Below are positions 22,632-34,300 of a DNA stretch of 64,000 bases, in pieces. The stretch comes from Cheilinus undulatus. Lineage: Eukaryota > Chordata > Actinopteri > Labriformes > Labridae. Under the pieces are notes generated by a model, which worked only from the letters and a program-made list of their open reading frames with translations, made no database searches and was not told the DNA's origin. Each line of letters opens with the position of its first letter. Position 1 is the first letter of the stretch. Where the stretch lies: positions 41,748,151 to 41,812,150 of the forward strand of contig NC_054877.1 of the NCBI RefSeq assembly GCF_018320785.1, read 5' to 3'. The position numbers and the translations under genes are program-made.

Positions 22632-23438
22632 AGTGTTAACCCCTTAAAGCCTGTTGTATCATATCTGATCCATACTTTAATGGTACCTCTATCTAATCAA
22701 TATGCTCATAAATAACAAAAAAAAACTTCTGAATACAGTCTGATAAATGATAAAAATGCCCTCAAGTGGATTATCAGTGAACAAAAACTCCTAACATATC
22801 AAATGAGATACAATAAATATATATGTTAAATTTTATGGACATTTGGATTTTTTTGGATTTCAGCAGAAAGTGAAATAAACATTTCAATTCCAAAAAATTA
22901 GAGTCTTATTGCTATAATTTGTGTTTTCAGGCTTTAAGGGGTTATTTCATCAACTAAAACTATGACTAAGAATGTTTGTCGACAGTCTTTTTTTTCATGA
23001 CAAAAACTAGACTACAACTAACAAAAATAGATCTGTGATGACTAAAACTGACAAAACCTAAGTTTAGTTTTCATCAAAATGACTAAAACTGGACTAAAAT
23101 GTTCTGTCAGACATTCAAAATCTGTGATATTTCTCCACTGTGGGTGGATCTGTCAAAATGCATCTGTATCTATTCTGCCTCTCAGCTGTAGAAAGCAGGG
23201 ACTCCAGGTTTGGCAGAGTGCAGAGAACACACTACTATGATTTGGTACCAGATTTAGGCAAGAAAATAAATGCTTGGACTAAAAGTAAAGACTAAAATGT
23301 GAGGACTTTTATGGACTAAAACTAGACAAAAATGTTTCGAGTTTTTGTCGACTAAAACTATAAAGGATACAAATGACTAAAGTGCATTTCATTTAAAGAC
23401 TAAAACTAAAATTAAAAACAGCTGCCAAAATTAACACT
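22632..23438 (+). mobile_element. GACTAAAACT-family element, interrupted by a TTAA MITE
   Basis: Inverted ends AGTGTTAATTT and (right, reverse complement) AGTGTTAATTTTGGCAGCT. The interior has GACTAAAACTAGAC-like repeats and a unique block (CAGCTGTAGAAAGCAGGGAC) shared with 58861-59398 and 63190-63645. The left part is split by the MITE at 22640-22941. Confidence 0.72.
22640..22941. mobile_element. 302-bp MITE with TTAA target duplication
   Basis: Perfect 14-bp inverted ends CCCCTTAAAGCCTG / CAGGCTTTAAGGGG, flanked by TTAA (22636-22639) and TTAT (22942-22945). The TTAA target fits a piggyBac- or Kolobok-type element; the superfamily cannot be chosen from this copy alone. Confidence 0.82.
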
Positions 23439-24500
23439 ACATCCTACAGACCCAAATTAACATCTTATTTAGAGATATTACAAGCAAAAAGTAAGGCCTT
23501 AATTGACTGTATAAAGTTGAATTATAAATGTTTACTTTAAGAGTCTTCAAATGAGAAAGTCAAGATGCTTATTTGAAGATATTTTACAATAACAACAACT
23601 CCAGGCCTTCTTTTTGCTTTTAATATCCTAAATTAAGGTTTCTACCCAGCTATGTAGTAGGGTATCTTGAGTAGAAATCAGACTAATACATTTGCCAGGA
23701 TAAGATACTTATGCAGTGTGAGACATAATAGCTTTTCGTACCAGACTGTGTGGGCTACTGTACACAGGTATGACTCATATATCAGACCTTAAATCGGCAC
23801 AACAACACATAAAGGTTGCTTGCATCACTGTAGGGAATCACTGCAATATTTTCAGCACAAAGAAACAACAGTTTGATAAAATGTGTATCATAAACACACA
23901 ACAGTAAAGATGATGTACACTATTTAGCACAGGCTCCTTGTGCCAAACAGACAGAGGTGTTTTAAAGAGGTGGCATTTCACTAATAAGCCTTTAGGATCC
24001 ACAGGGCAGAGACTTAAATAGGACTGCAGAGGAATCAGCACCGTCAGCTGCGCAACCCTACCTCTCCTTCCTATTATAGCTCTTGCAGTTGGTCTGCTGT
24101 ACAGCAGGGCAGCTGCAGTGCTATGTGATCTGAGAGGCGCTGGGGACTCACTTCACAGAATATTTAGCTCTGACAGGAATGACCAAGAATGGTGCATCAG
24201 AGCAACAATACAGGCAGACAGCTACTTCACACTGACAACAAAAGGCTACACTCATATCTGAGTGAGTGTGTGTGGCTATCAGGCTCATAAAGTTAGAGTT
24301 AAAGGAGTTGGACTAACAACTTGTCCATGCCAAGATGTAACCATGGCTAAGCAGGACCCCAGCAAAGCCTCCTGCATACAAATAGAGGATTACTGTTCCA
24401 CTGCTCATGCATTCAGAGCTGGTCAGACACACGCTTTTTCCTTCTGGTTTCTCTTATTTTCAAACCTGTAAAATAATCAAATTCACTTGTTTTTACTAAC

Positions 24501-24712
24501 CTTGTATTCGCTTCACACTTTCAAGATGAGCAGCAGTGTTTACAGCCCGACTCTCCTCTGTAGAAAGGAAAGAAAAGAAAAGAGGGGTGGCTGGCGGTGG
24601 GTTTCTAATTCATCCGTCTTGTGGGGGCTTTTTGCCGCTGCCGCTCCCTGCGATCACCAGCCTCAGCCAGTCGGGATGTTGCGGACTCAACGAAAGGAGG
24701 AGGAGGTGGTGG
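24501..24712 (-). other. hhatl: Probable non-coding first exon of hhatl
   Basis: On the minus strand a stretch below a TATA-like box ends at a good donor, ACAAG followed by gttagt, at 24501/24500. The first coding exon has a splice acceptor just upstream of its 22-nt 5' UTR (exon edge 21780), so a separate upstream 5' UTR exon is required. This is the only GC-richer, promoter-like candidate found. The transcription start is inferred from TATA spacing, not seen. Confidence 0.5.
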
Positions 24713-24737
24713 TGGTGGGAGAGGAGGAGGAGGGGGA

Positions 24738-24746
24738 TATATTTAT
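24738..24746 (-). promoter_or_regulatory. TATA-like box of hhatl promoter
   Basis: The minus strand reads ATAAATATA inside an otherwise G/C-rich purine/pyrimidine tract, about 30 nt upstream of the inferred start of the non-coding exon. A tissue-restricted gene with a TATA promoter fits HHATL's muscle expression, but no start-site data are available. Confidence 0.4.
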
Positions 24747-25184
24747 CCTTCACTATACTGCACCGCAGTGAGGGGTGGTCCACAGCGAGCCCATTAAACC
24801 TTACTGGAGAGCAGAAAAGACGCTGGGACAAGAGAGCATCTCTACATCAGCCTTTATTATCAAAGTGAAGCACTGGAAGGCTGACAGCAGAGAGAAGGGT
24901 GCAGGAGAGAAAAACATGCAGAAATGTGTGGGAAGATTTTCACTTTGGGTTTCATTGATTTATAAAAAGTGACGTTACTGACTGATATTCACCAATAAGC
25001 AGCGACCAAGACACACTTTGATGATTTTAAAGTGTTTTTTTTTTCAAAGCCAGATGTGTCTTTGTCATTCTTTATGGTCACAAACACCTTTTTCATACAT
25101 CATTTTTTTAAAAAGCCTGATGAATATAGAAATGTAATAAACTACATGCACTCTAGATTTACTCTGCATTTAACCCACGTCAAC

Positions 25185-25597
25185 TATGATATAATATAAA
25201 ATTATATAATATAATATAATATAATATAATATAATATAATATAATATAATATAATATAGTATAATATAATATAATACAATACAATATAATTTTATGTAAT
25301 AAAATATAATACAATACAATAAAATATGATATAATATAAAAAATATAGTACAATATACTATAATATACTGTACAATAATATAATATAATATAATATAATA
25401 TAATATAATATAATATTATATAATATTATATAATATAATACAATATAATATAATATAATATAATACAATACAATTCAATTTTATGTAATAAAATATAATA
25501 CAATACAATAAAATATGATATAATATAAAAAATATAGTACAATATACTATACTATAATATAATATAATATAATATAATATAATATAATATAATATAA
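25185..25597. repeat. (TAATA)n microsatellite with higher-order duplication
   Basis: A pentanucleotide TATAA/TAATA array of about 410 bp. A variant-rich segment containing TTTTATGTAATAAAATATAA occurs twice, 189 bp apart (about 25290 and 25479). Confidence 0.92.
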
Positions 25598-26044
25598 AAC
25601 ATGGGCTGCCAGCATAAATGTACTTATCCAATTAAGGTCCATAATTAAATTGATTTTTTTGGACTGAATACTTTATTTTACTTTTCAGCACACTTTGGTT
25701 AAGCCACTGCCAAAGAAGTACACTACTGTAACTTAATGTCTTATTTCAATTATCTAAGAAAACAACAACAACATGAAAAAGAAAAAAAACTCACAGATAG
25801 CTCATTGGACAAATCAAAAGTTTCATGGTTAAGTTTATTTTATGAATTTTGATCAGCCTGAAGTTCTTCTTTTCCTTCAAAATAATAGTTGTTCTGTGTC
25901 CAAACAGGAAGTCAAATACCTGAAGTTTACAGAACCCAAAATAAAACAGAAAACTGTTTAAATGTAAAACAGGAGAATTCAAAATGGGAGATCAATCAAG
26001 ATTAACTGCCAAAATTCTGAGATTAATTGCAATTAATTAATTAA

Positions 26045-26215
26045 TTACAAACGAAATCCCAAAATATGATATAATAAAATATAATACAAAATAGTATAAA
26101 AAAACATAACATACAGAAAATAGTATAAGATAATTTAATATATAAAATAGAATAGGATGGAATAAAATATTATCTAATACAAAATGACAGAAAACAATAG
26201 AATAGAAAATTAGCA
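26045..26215. repeat. AT-rich degenerate microsatellite
   Basis: AATATAAAATAGAATAGGAT-like motifs, apparently decayed from a TAATA/TAGAA array. Low complexity. Confidence 0.6.
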
Positions 26216-26236
26216 GAGTTGTTTTTATTCAGCCAT

Positions 26237-27273
26237 ATCGGAGGGTTTTCGAACTTAAAGGTTATGCCACAGCATCTCAATCAGATTTCAGTCCAGACTT
26301 TAGCCACTCTAAAAACTTTTTTTCTTCCAAGCCATTCAGAGGTGGACTTGATGGTGTGTTTGGCTCATTGTCCTACTGCATAACCCAAGTATGCTTGAGC
26401 TTGAGGTCACAAACTGATGGCTGGACATTAGCCTTCAGGATTTTTTGGTAGAGATCATAAGTCAGGGTTTTATCTATTAAGGAAAGTTGTCCAGGCCCTA
26501 AAGCAGAAAAATAGCTCCACACCATCTCACTGCCACCAACATGTTCGACTGTTGGTATGATGTTCTTTTTATGAAATGCCAGATGTAATAAGATGCACAA
26601 CTTCCAAAAAGTCCTACTGTTGTCTCATCAGTCCACAGAATGTTTTCCCAAAACTCTTGGGGATCATTTAGATGTTTTTTAATCTAATTTGAGACAAACC
26701 TTTGTGTTCTTTCTGACAGCAGTGGTTGTGGCCTTGGAACTCTCCCAAGGATGCCATTTTTTTGCCCAGTCTTCACCGCTGTTTTAAGTTTTCTCCATTT
26801 GTGGATAAAGGCTCTCATCATGGTTCCCAGATCCTTAGAAATTACTTTGTAACCCTTTCCAGACTGAAAGATGTCAATGACTTTGTTTCTCATCTGTTCT
26901 TGAATTTCTTTAGATGGTGGCATGATGTGTTTCTTTCATAGATCTTTTAGCCCATTTCACTTTGTCAGACAGCTTCTATTTGAGTGATTTCTTGATTCAA
27001 CAGACAATCAGACTTGGGTCTGGCCAGAGAAATTGAACTTAGCTTTCCAAAAAGTGTGGTTAATCACAGTTAATTCATGATTTAACAAGGGGGAAATATT
27101 TTTATCAGATGTTTTTTTCCCTTCATGAATTAAGTCATCATCAAAATGTCATTTTGTATTTACTTAGGTATTCTTTGTCTAATATTAAATCTGGTTGATG
27201 ATCTGAAAATTAAAGAGTGAAAAACATGCACGAACAAGAAATCAGGAAGGTGGCAATACTTTTTACAACACTG
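26237..27273 (-). mobile_element. Tc1-type transposon remnant (second family)
   Basis: The minus strand opens at 27273 with a terminal repeat CAGTGTTGTAAAAAGTATTG. An HTH-like N-terminus follows at 26923-26684 (MPPSKEIQEQMRNKVIDIFQ), then decayed catalytic sequence (PGQLSLIDKT region). The 3' terminal repeat was not found. Lies between the hhatl and ctdspl promoters. Confidence 0.8.
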
Positions 27274-27899
27274 TAGTCCTTCAAAGTTTTAAAATGATGT
27301 TTTGCAAGGCGTCAGCAAAACTACAATGCAGCATACTGAATTTTATCATTGTGAATGCATGGAATCAATGAAGTATTAGCCTTATATAGACACTAGGTGG
27401 CGCTGTACGCTTGTGGACGTTACCTACACACGGAGAAACTGTTCACACTTAATGGTTTTGGATTACAGTCAACTATTTGCCTGGATTGTTAGGAGAGCTG
27501 TTGTTTGCCGGGGAGCTTGTTAAAGCTATACCTGTGTTTTTCTGTTAGACAAAACGTTTTAAGTTTGTGTTTATGATGATAATAAGGGGCTTTAAATTGT
27601 TGAATCAGGCCATTAATAGAGGAAAAGGAAGCTTGGAGAAGCCGCGTCCAGCCAGCTGCATGGGGCTGAGCAGTGTAGTGCGGCTGAGAGAATCCATCAC
27701 AGAAACAAACCGCCCCCTCCCACTCTGAGTGCCCCCGCTTCACATCAACTCAAAATACATAAAGCCTCCATGTTGCACGGGGAATGTAGGGCCAGTAGAT
27801 ATGAACTGTCTGTCTCAAAGTGCTAGCCAACTTTAACGTTCAACAACCTGCATGCTTTAGGACAAGAACAATCGTCTGACGGGCTTCCTTGTGTTTTCA

Positions 27900-28297
27900 C
27901 CGCTGTTCCAGACACGGCCTCACATTTTGGGATATCGGAGCTTCAAAGCTAACTCGCTAACCCAGGCTACTTGCTAACTTCAGCTAGTTAGCAAGTCAAC
28001 GTCGGTTGTTTCTGTTTTTGAATCTTTTTTTCGCTGTTGTTTTTCCTCTCAAATCACTTGTTTGCTGCGATGGTATTTTGCGGAGAGCCATAAATGACAG
28101 CCTTTCACCGGCTTCCTTTCATCACCGTGCTAGCTGACTGGCTAACACCGCTGACACAACACTTCGCCCCGGACTGCTGCCTGGCTTTGTGGGCTGGCTG
28201 GTCACCCTCTCCTTAAACAGCTAGCTAACAGTAGCTAGCAAGCACGTTAGTACGAGTAACATTGTGGGGATTTAAACAGGAATAACCACCCGCCTAA
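27900..28297 (+). promoter_or_regulatory. Putative promoter and 5' UTR region of ctdspl
   Basis: GC and CpG content rise above the AT-rich surroundings, with no TATA box close to the start. Multiple GCTAAC/GTTAGC and GCTAGC motifs occur here and continue into the start of intron 1. The transcription start is not visible from sequence; the call rests on position before exon 1 and on composition. Confidence 0.5.
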
Positions 28298-28373
28298 ATG
28301 GACCACATGTCCATAATAACCCAAGTCTCCAACCCAAAGGAGGAGGAAATAATATCCTTCAACCAAGAGAAAG
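28298..28373 (+). CDS. ctdspl: ctdspl exon 1 (residues 1-25)
   Basis: Starts [17 protein letters not shown] and ends in phase 1 at gtaag. The start was chosen because IITQVxNPKE matches the N-terminus of mammalian CTDSPL. The flanking GTTAGC-rich, GC-richer DNA looks like a promoter. It is followed by a 14-kb intron. Confidence 0.93.
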
Positions 28374-31300
28374 GTAAGAAATTCAGTTAACGGAAGAGAA
28401 CTAGCGCTAGCGAGCTAACTAACGTTACTTTTCGCAACTGACGTTAGCCGTTAGCTCGCGCTTGTTGGCCGCGTTAGTAGTTTAAAACACTGGTTGCCAA
28501 TTTGTTACAGTCACAATCTAACTCTGAACAAAGCCAGCGTTAGTCCACAAAATCTGAGCACGCAACAAGTTTATCATCGTGGGCTCGTCCTTCATAAGTT
28601 ACCGAGGCAGTTAAACGTTTGTTTGCTGCGCGTTCAGCATGAAGAGCGCTCTAGTCAACAGACTTGTCTTATCTCATTAACTTTAACAAACGAGATGTGA
28701 GACTGATCTTCGGCAGTTCACGCCTAACCTTAATTGTGAACAACTGTGCCAAGTCCCTTTAATGTCTCCATTTTACTTCTGACTGTTTGTTTTTGGCCAC
28801 AGAACGAATCAGAAAGGTGACTCAATCCAGCTCATTGGATGAATCACGACCACAAAACCCAAAAAGTTCATGGTGGTTTAAGTTGATGGGTTACATTAGG
28901 GCGTACTGACGAAAGTATGGAAAACAATCAGCGGTTAAAAGTGTTTGATGTAAAACATCTGGTGGAGTCGCCAAGTCTTTGGTGACGCCTGTGGTTATCT
29001 TGTAAGGTTGTCAAAGGGCTCGATATTTCGATTTGCCGATACCACTTGTTAAGATTGCAGGGACACTCCAGCACAATGTCTAAATTGTAACAACACATCA
29101 GCAACCATTCTTCATATACAATTTAGAGGCATAGTATATGCATGCTAGATTTACTAAAGAAAAAAAGATGTTCACTATTATGATGACTGTGGCTCAGAAG
29201 GTAGAGTCAGTTGTCCAGCATTGGAAAGGTTGTTGGGTCAGTCCCCAGCTTCTGCAGTCACATGTTGTGTCCTTGGGCAAGACATTTTGCTATAGTTTGC
29301 TCCCACTGCCCACTTCGTCAGTAGTGTGTAAATGGGTATGGGTGCATAGAAATGGGATAAGCTAATACTGGTGGATAGTTCTCCATAGCAACTTCTGCCA
29401 TCAGTGTGTGAATGTGGAGTGGATGGAGTGAAGGGGTATGAATGGTGGGTGTAAATGTGCTTTGTGTCGTCAGACAACTGGAAGAGTGCTATACAAGTTT
29501 AAGTCCATTTACCATACTATCCTAGTGATATTAGAAATAGCAGATAATAGCTCCAAAAGTTTATTTTAGGTATCAGCAGCTATGAATATTTCTGCTGATA
29601 TTTACAGCAGATATGTAGGTCACACATATGGGCAGAATTTATCCATAAGTTTGTGCAGTTTGAAGCAGAATCAGTAGGCCTATCTCAGCTGAAAGTTTTT
29701 AAGGGATGCACGGATGCATTGGTTTAACAACGGTAAAGGTACTTTACTGGCAGTGGGAAAATAATGTGAGCTTAACCAGATGTCAGTATCAGATCTTTAA
29801 TTGTTGTATTAATTCAATTTAATGCTGTCATAAAGCACACTTAGGCTGCGTTCACTGCAAAGTGACCTAAATCTGATGTCTGTGACCCAGCTGATTTGTT
29901 TTTGTGAATGTTTGAACAGAACATGTCAAATTCAAATCTAACTTTTTCAAATCAGGTTGGACCACTTTCACATGTAAACCCACTTGAAGTGTGAATGGAC
30001 ACATTTTTAAAGAGTAATGTAGACAGACACAAAAAAAAACGAATCAGAGTTCAAAATTTGACTTGGGCATAAAGGTTTGCCGTGTGAATCCAGCCTTAGT
30101 GGCTGATTGAGAGAAGAGAGACACTACATTGCCAAAAGTATTCACTCATGCATCCAAATAATTGAAATCAGGAGTTCCAACCACTTCCATGGCCACAGGT
30201 GTATAAAATCAAGCACCTAGGCATGCAGACTGTTTCTACAAACATTTGTGAAAGAATGGGTCGCTCTCAGGAGCTCAGTGAATTCCAGTGTGGTACTGTG
30301 ATAGGATGCCACCTGTGTAAAAAGTCCAGTGGTGAAATTTCCTCACTCCTAAATATTTCACAGTCAACTGTCAGTGGTATTATAACAAAGTGGAAGCCAT
30401 TGGGAACAACAGTGACTCAGCCATGAAGCGGTAGGCCACGTAAAATGACGGAGCGGGGTCAGTGGATGCTGAGGCGTATAGTGTGCAGAGGTTGCCAACT
30501 TTCTGCGGGGTCAATCGCTGCAGACCTCCAGATTTCATGTGGCCTTCAGATTAACTCAAGAACAGAGCGTAGAAAGCTTCATGGAATGGGTTTCCATGGC
30601 CAAGCAGCTGCATCCAAGCCATACATCACCAAGTGCAATGCAAAGCGTCCGATGCAGCAGTGTAAAGCACGCCGCCACTGGACTCTAGAGCAGTGGAGGC
30701 GCGTTCTCTCGCGTGACAAATTGCACTTCTCCATGGATGAGTCTGGGTTTGGTGGTTGCTAGGAGAACAGTACTTGTCTGACTGCATTGTGCTGAGTGCA
30801 AAGTTTGGTGGAGGGGGGATTATGGTGTGGGGTTGTTTTTCAGGAGCTGGGCTTGGCCCTTTAGTTCCAGTGAAACGAACTCTGAATGCTTCAGCATACC
30901 AAGAGATTTTGGACAATTCCATGCTCCCAACTTTGTGGGAACAGTTTGGGGATGGCCCCTTCCTGTTCCAAAATGACTGTGCACCAGTGCACAAAGGAAG
31001 GTCCATAAAGACATGGATGAGAGAGTTTGGTGTGGATGAACTTGACTGGCCTACACAGATTCCTGACCTCAGCCCGATTGAACACCTTTGGGATGAATTA
31101 GAGTGAAGACTGAGAGCCAGGCCTTCTCATCCAACATCAGTGTGTGACCTCAAAAATGCACTTCTGGAAGAATGGTGAAAAATTCCCATAAACACACTCC
31201 TAAACCTTGTGGAAAGCCTTCCCAGAAGAGTTGAAGCTGTTATAGCTGCAAAGGGTGGACCGAGGGCATATTAAACCCTATGGATTAAGAATGGGATGTC

Positions 31301-34300
31301 ACTTAAGTTCATATGTGAGTCAAGGCAGGTGGGCGAATACTTTTGGCAATATAGTGTATATTATTGGGCAAAAAATAAAAACTGTTTGACAAACTTTTCT
31401 GTCTATGAAACATGAGCAGAAAAAATTTGGTATTGTTGCAATGTTACATCAAAAGAAGTAATGAAACCCTGGTGTTGGCAGAGGTTGCGCTAGACTTTTT
31501 TTCTGCCTGTAGTTTTGATGGACAGGGTTGTAAAACGTCTGTCATACTGTTTTACAATCCGTCATTTTAATTTTCTCTTAAAATATTTGGTATATGATAT
31601 AATTCAATATGACTGTATTAGTAGTGTTTAATATACAAAGCACCCTTTCTAATCATAATTGTACGCTTATTAAATGTCCGGGCCAGCACAACTTTAGCCC
31701 ATTCTATCCTAACCTTCAGACTTAAGAACATTGCATTCAATGTAATGAATTACCTCCTACACCAGGTGTAACAACTCTGTCTGCAAAGGTGTGGAGCATT
31801 GGACAATTTAACGCCTATGATAATAATAGTGATGAAATGGTAATATAACAGAATTTATTTAGGTTAATTATCATTTAGTTATTAACTCCCATGTTAATAA
31901 TAGTGGTGAAAAACGAATATAATGGGCTAAGCGTCATTTATTACACCAGACTTCTGATCACTTAGCTAGAATTTCCTGTGTGATCTCATAAATACTACAG
32001 AGTGCTCACCAGCTGCTCTCATCATCATTTTTACTCTGCAGAAGGCTGTCACTCTTTTGTGATAAGGTTAGTAGAATATAAAGAGAACATTATTTTCAAG
32101 AAATGGCCGCGTAATTTCTCAGTCTTTGTGTGCCAATTATTCTTGACTGCGGCTGTAGAAAAAAAATCATAAGAAAAACTTTTTCTTCGACCTAAAATTA
32201 AAGCCACTGTTTATGAGACCATGACAGTTTTTGCAACTCTGTACAAAGATTGAAGCACGCCAACCTGTATCCATCTGTGACACACTCAGACACCTCAAGC
32301 AGCCTCTCAGTGCACTGTCAGCACGGACACTGATGCGCTTTCAGTAATTTACAGTGTCAAAGTAATGATGGCTAGAATAGGGTGACTATTATAATTTTTG
32401 TTAAGATATATGATAGATGGCCCCAAAAATGATGATATACCAATACCAACAAAAAATGATCAAATGCAGGACAATTATGTAATGATACATCATAATCATG
32501 AGCTACATGTCATGTGCTACTAAATGAAGTCAAATGTTGATATTTGGCACCTGTGATACGACAATTATTGTATCACCAAGTCAGGAAGACTATATATTGT
32601 CATGTCAATATTTTGCCCTACCCCTATTTCATTTTCTTTTTTTTTTTTCTTCTTCTTTTTTTTGGGTAGGACACATCACCCCGAGCACCTTGGCACTGAT
32701 ATATTTAAGTCACTTTATAAATCTCTGATGTCCTAGAAATAAGTTAAAACAATTCCAAAAATGTCACTGTATCAGCCATAATAATAGAGGACAACATATT
32801 TTTCCTCAACTATCAGTATCTGTCTCAGTCTCGAAAATCCCACGTAGTTTTGTTTCTGCATGGTCCATATCTCACCTACAGGATCATATCTGCTAGTCCC
32901 CATTCAGTCCTGTTCCTGGAGCTACCCTGATACTTTCCGGGTCACACAGGCCCGTGGGATGTGTATCAGTATCACATCTCAAACCTCACATGTCAGGCCA
33001 TTAGTAATACGAGAACTTAAGTCTTTCAAGCACGACAATGCTTTCTCCTGAGGGAACAGAGGTATCCCTCAGTAACTACCATGGACTCAATGCATCTTGA
33101 ATATATGAGTGCCTCATTTAAGATATTATCATTTCAGGTATGTGGGAGTTGAGGGGAATATCATTGCAGATTGGGAGTTGACCCACGCACTATGAATGTA
33201 TGGCAGGGTAATTATGCATATTTATCTACAGCAGTACTATCAAACATTGACATTTTTTAAATTAAAAACATAAAATTTTCCTAAAAGATAGATAAAGGTC
33301 TTTGTAATATCTATATTACATTCTCAAAAGCAGAAATTTAGAGCTTAGAGGTCCTTTTATTGTGCTAGGAAAATGTGAAAGGGAGGTCATTTGCGGTCAC
33401 TGGGTATGAGTAGTGCTGATGATTAGTCAGTGTGGTAGAGCTAGATTTAAATTGAATGAATTAAGTAACAGTTCCAGTAAACAAAAGAATTTCTGCCCTA
33501 TTTTATTTCTGGTTTTGTAAAAAATATTTTTGCTTTTTAGCTTTGTTTTTGTTTTCTTCACAAATTGAGTTGTATCCTTTCAGATTGTTTGTGGGAGAAT
33601 CAAAGAAGACGAAAGTGTTTTGGTGTTGTGTGACATTTTTTTGTCTATCAAGGTGTCCAAACGTTTTTATTCTGAGGGCCACATATAGAAAAATGTAAGG
33701 ATGACTGGGCCACTTTAGCATACCTCTCCTTTAGTGTGTCATCATCAGTCGAACTAATCCAGCGTAGGTTTGGATATGCTTGGTAACAGATTATGTGTAA
33801 AGGGGGAAAAAAATCCAACGGCTCTGCTTCCAATAAATGGATGACTAGGCAAATAGCCAATTGCTAATCCAGCGTAGGTTTGGATATGCTTGGTAACAGA
33901 TTATGTGTAAAGGGGGAAAAAAATCCAACGGCTCTGCTTCCAATAAATGGATGACTAGGCAAATAGCCAATTGTTCAGATTTTTTGGGGTGGCCAGTTAG
34001 ATTTCAAGGGGTCTCTGGTCAGCCCTGGCTACTGCCAGATCAGCCTCTGGTCAGGATGAGAATGATGGTCTGTGCAGCAGAGAGGGGAAATGCTGACAGC
34101 TCATCTCCACATTCTGACACAAAACTAGGGCAAATGGCAAAGTTGCCAAACTTTATAGGAGTGCTGGTGGATGAAGAAGGTTAGTGCCAAGTGCTTTGAT
34201 GATCGGACCTTTAGCACGCAGATAGTAGGGCAGAACTAGCATGGGTAATGCAGCTATTCTCTGCTGTAACAATTATCTTTTTAAAAGGATGTTATGAATT

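Noticed and set aside
24033..24053. RE1/NRSE-like sequence ATCAGCACCGTCAGCTGCGC near the hhatl promoter
   Set aside because: The left half-site fits (TCAGCACC), but the right half does not match the consensus; too weak despite the link between CTDSPL and REST.
24487..24868. Overlapping plus-strand ORFs of 94 and 110 codons
   Set aside because: They run antisense through the hhatl promoter and first exon; composition-driven, with Lys/Glu/Trp runs from purine-rich DNA.
33651..33750. Possible hAT end GGTGTCCAAACGTTTTTATT
   Set aside because: Looks like a common hAT left end, but no right end or 8-bp duplication could be located.
33754..33973. Direct repeats considered as a CRISPR-like array
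   Set aside because: Only two abutting 110-bp copies without spacers, in a vertebrate intron; a simple tandem duplication.
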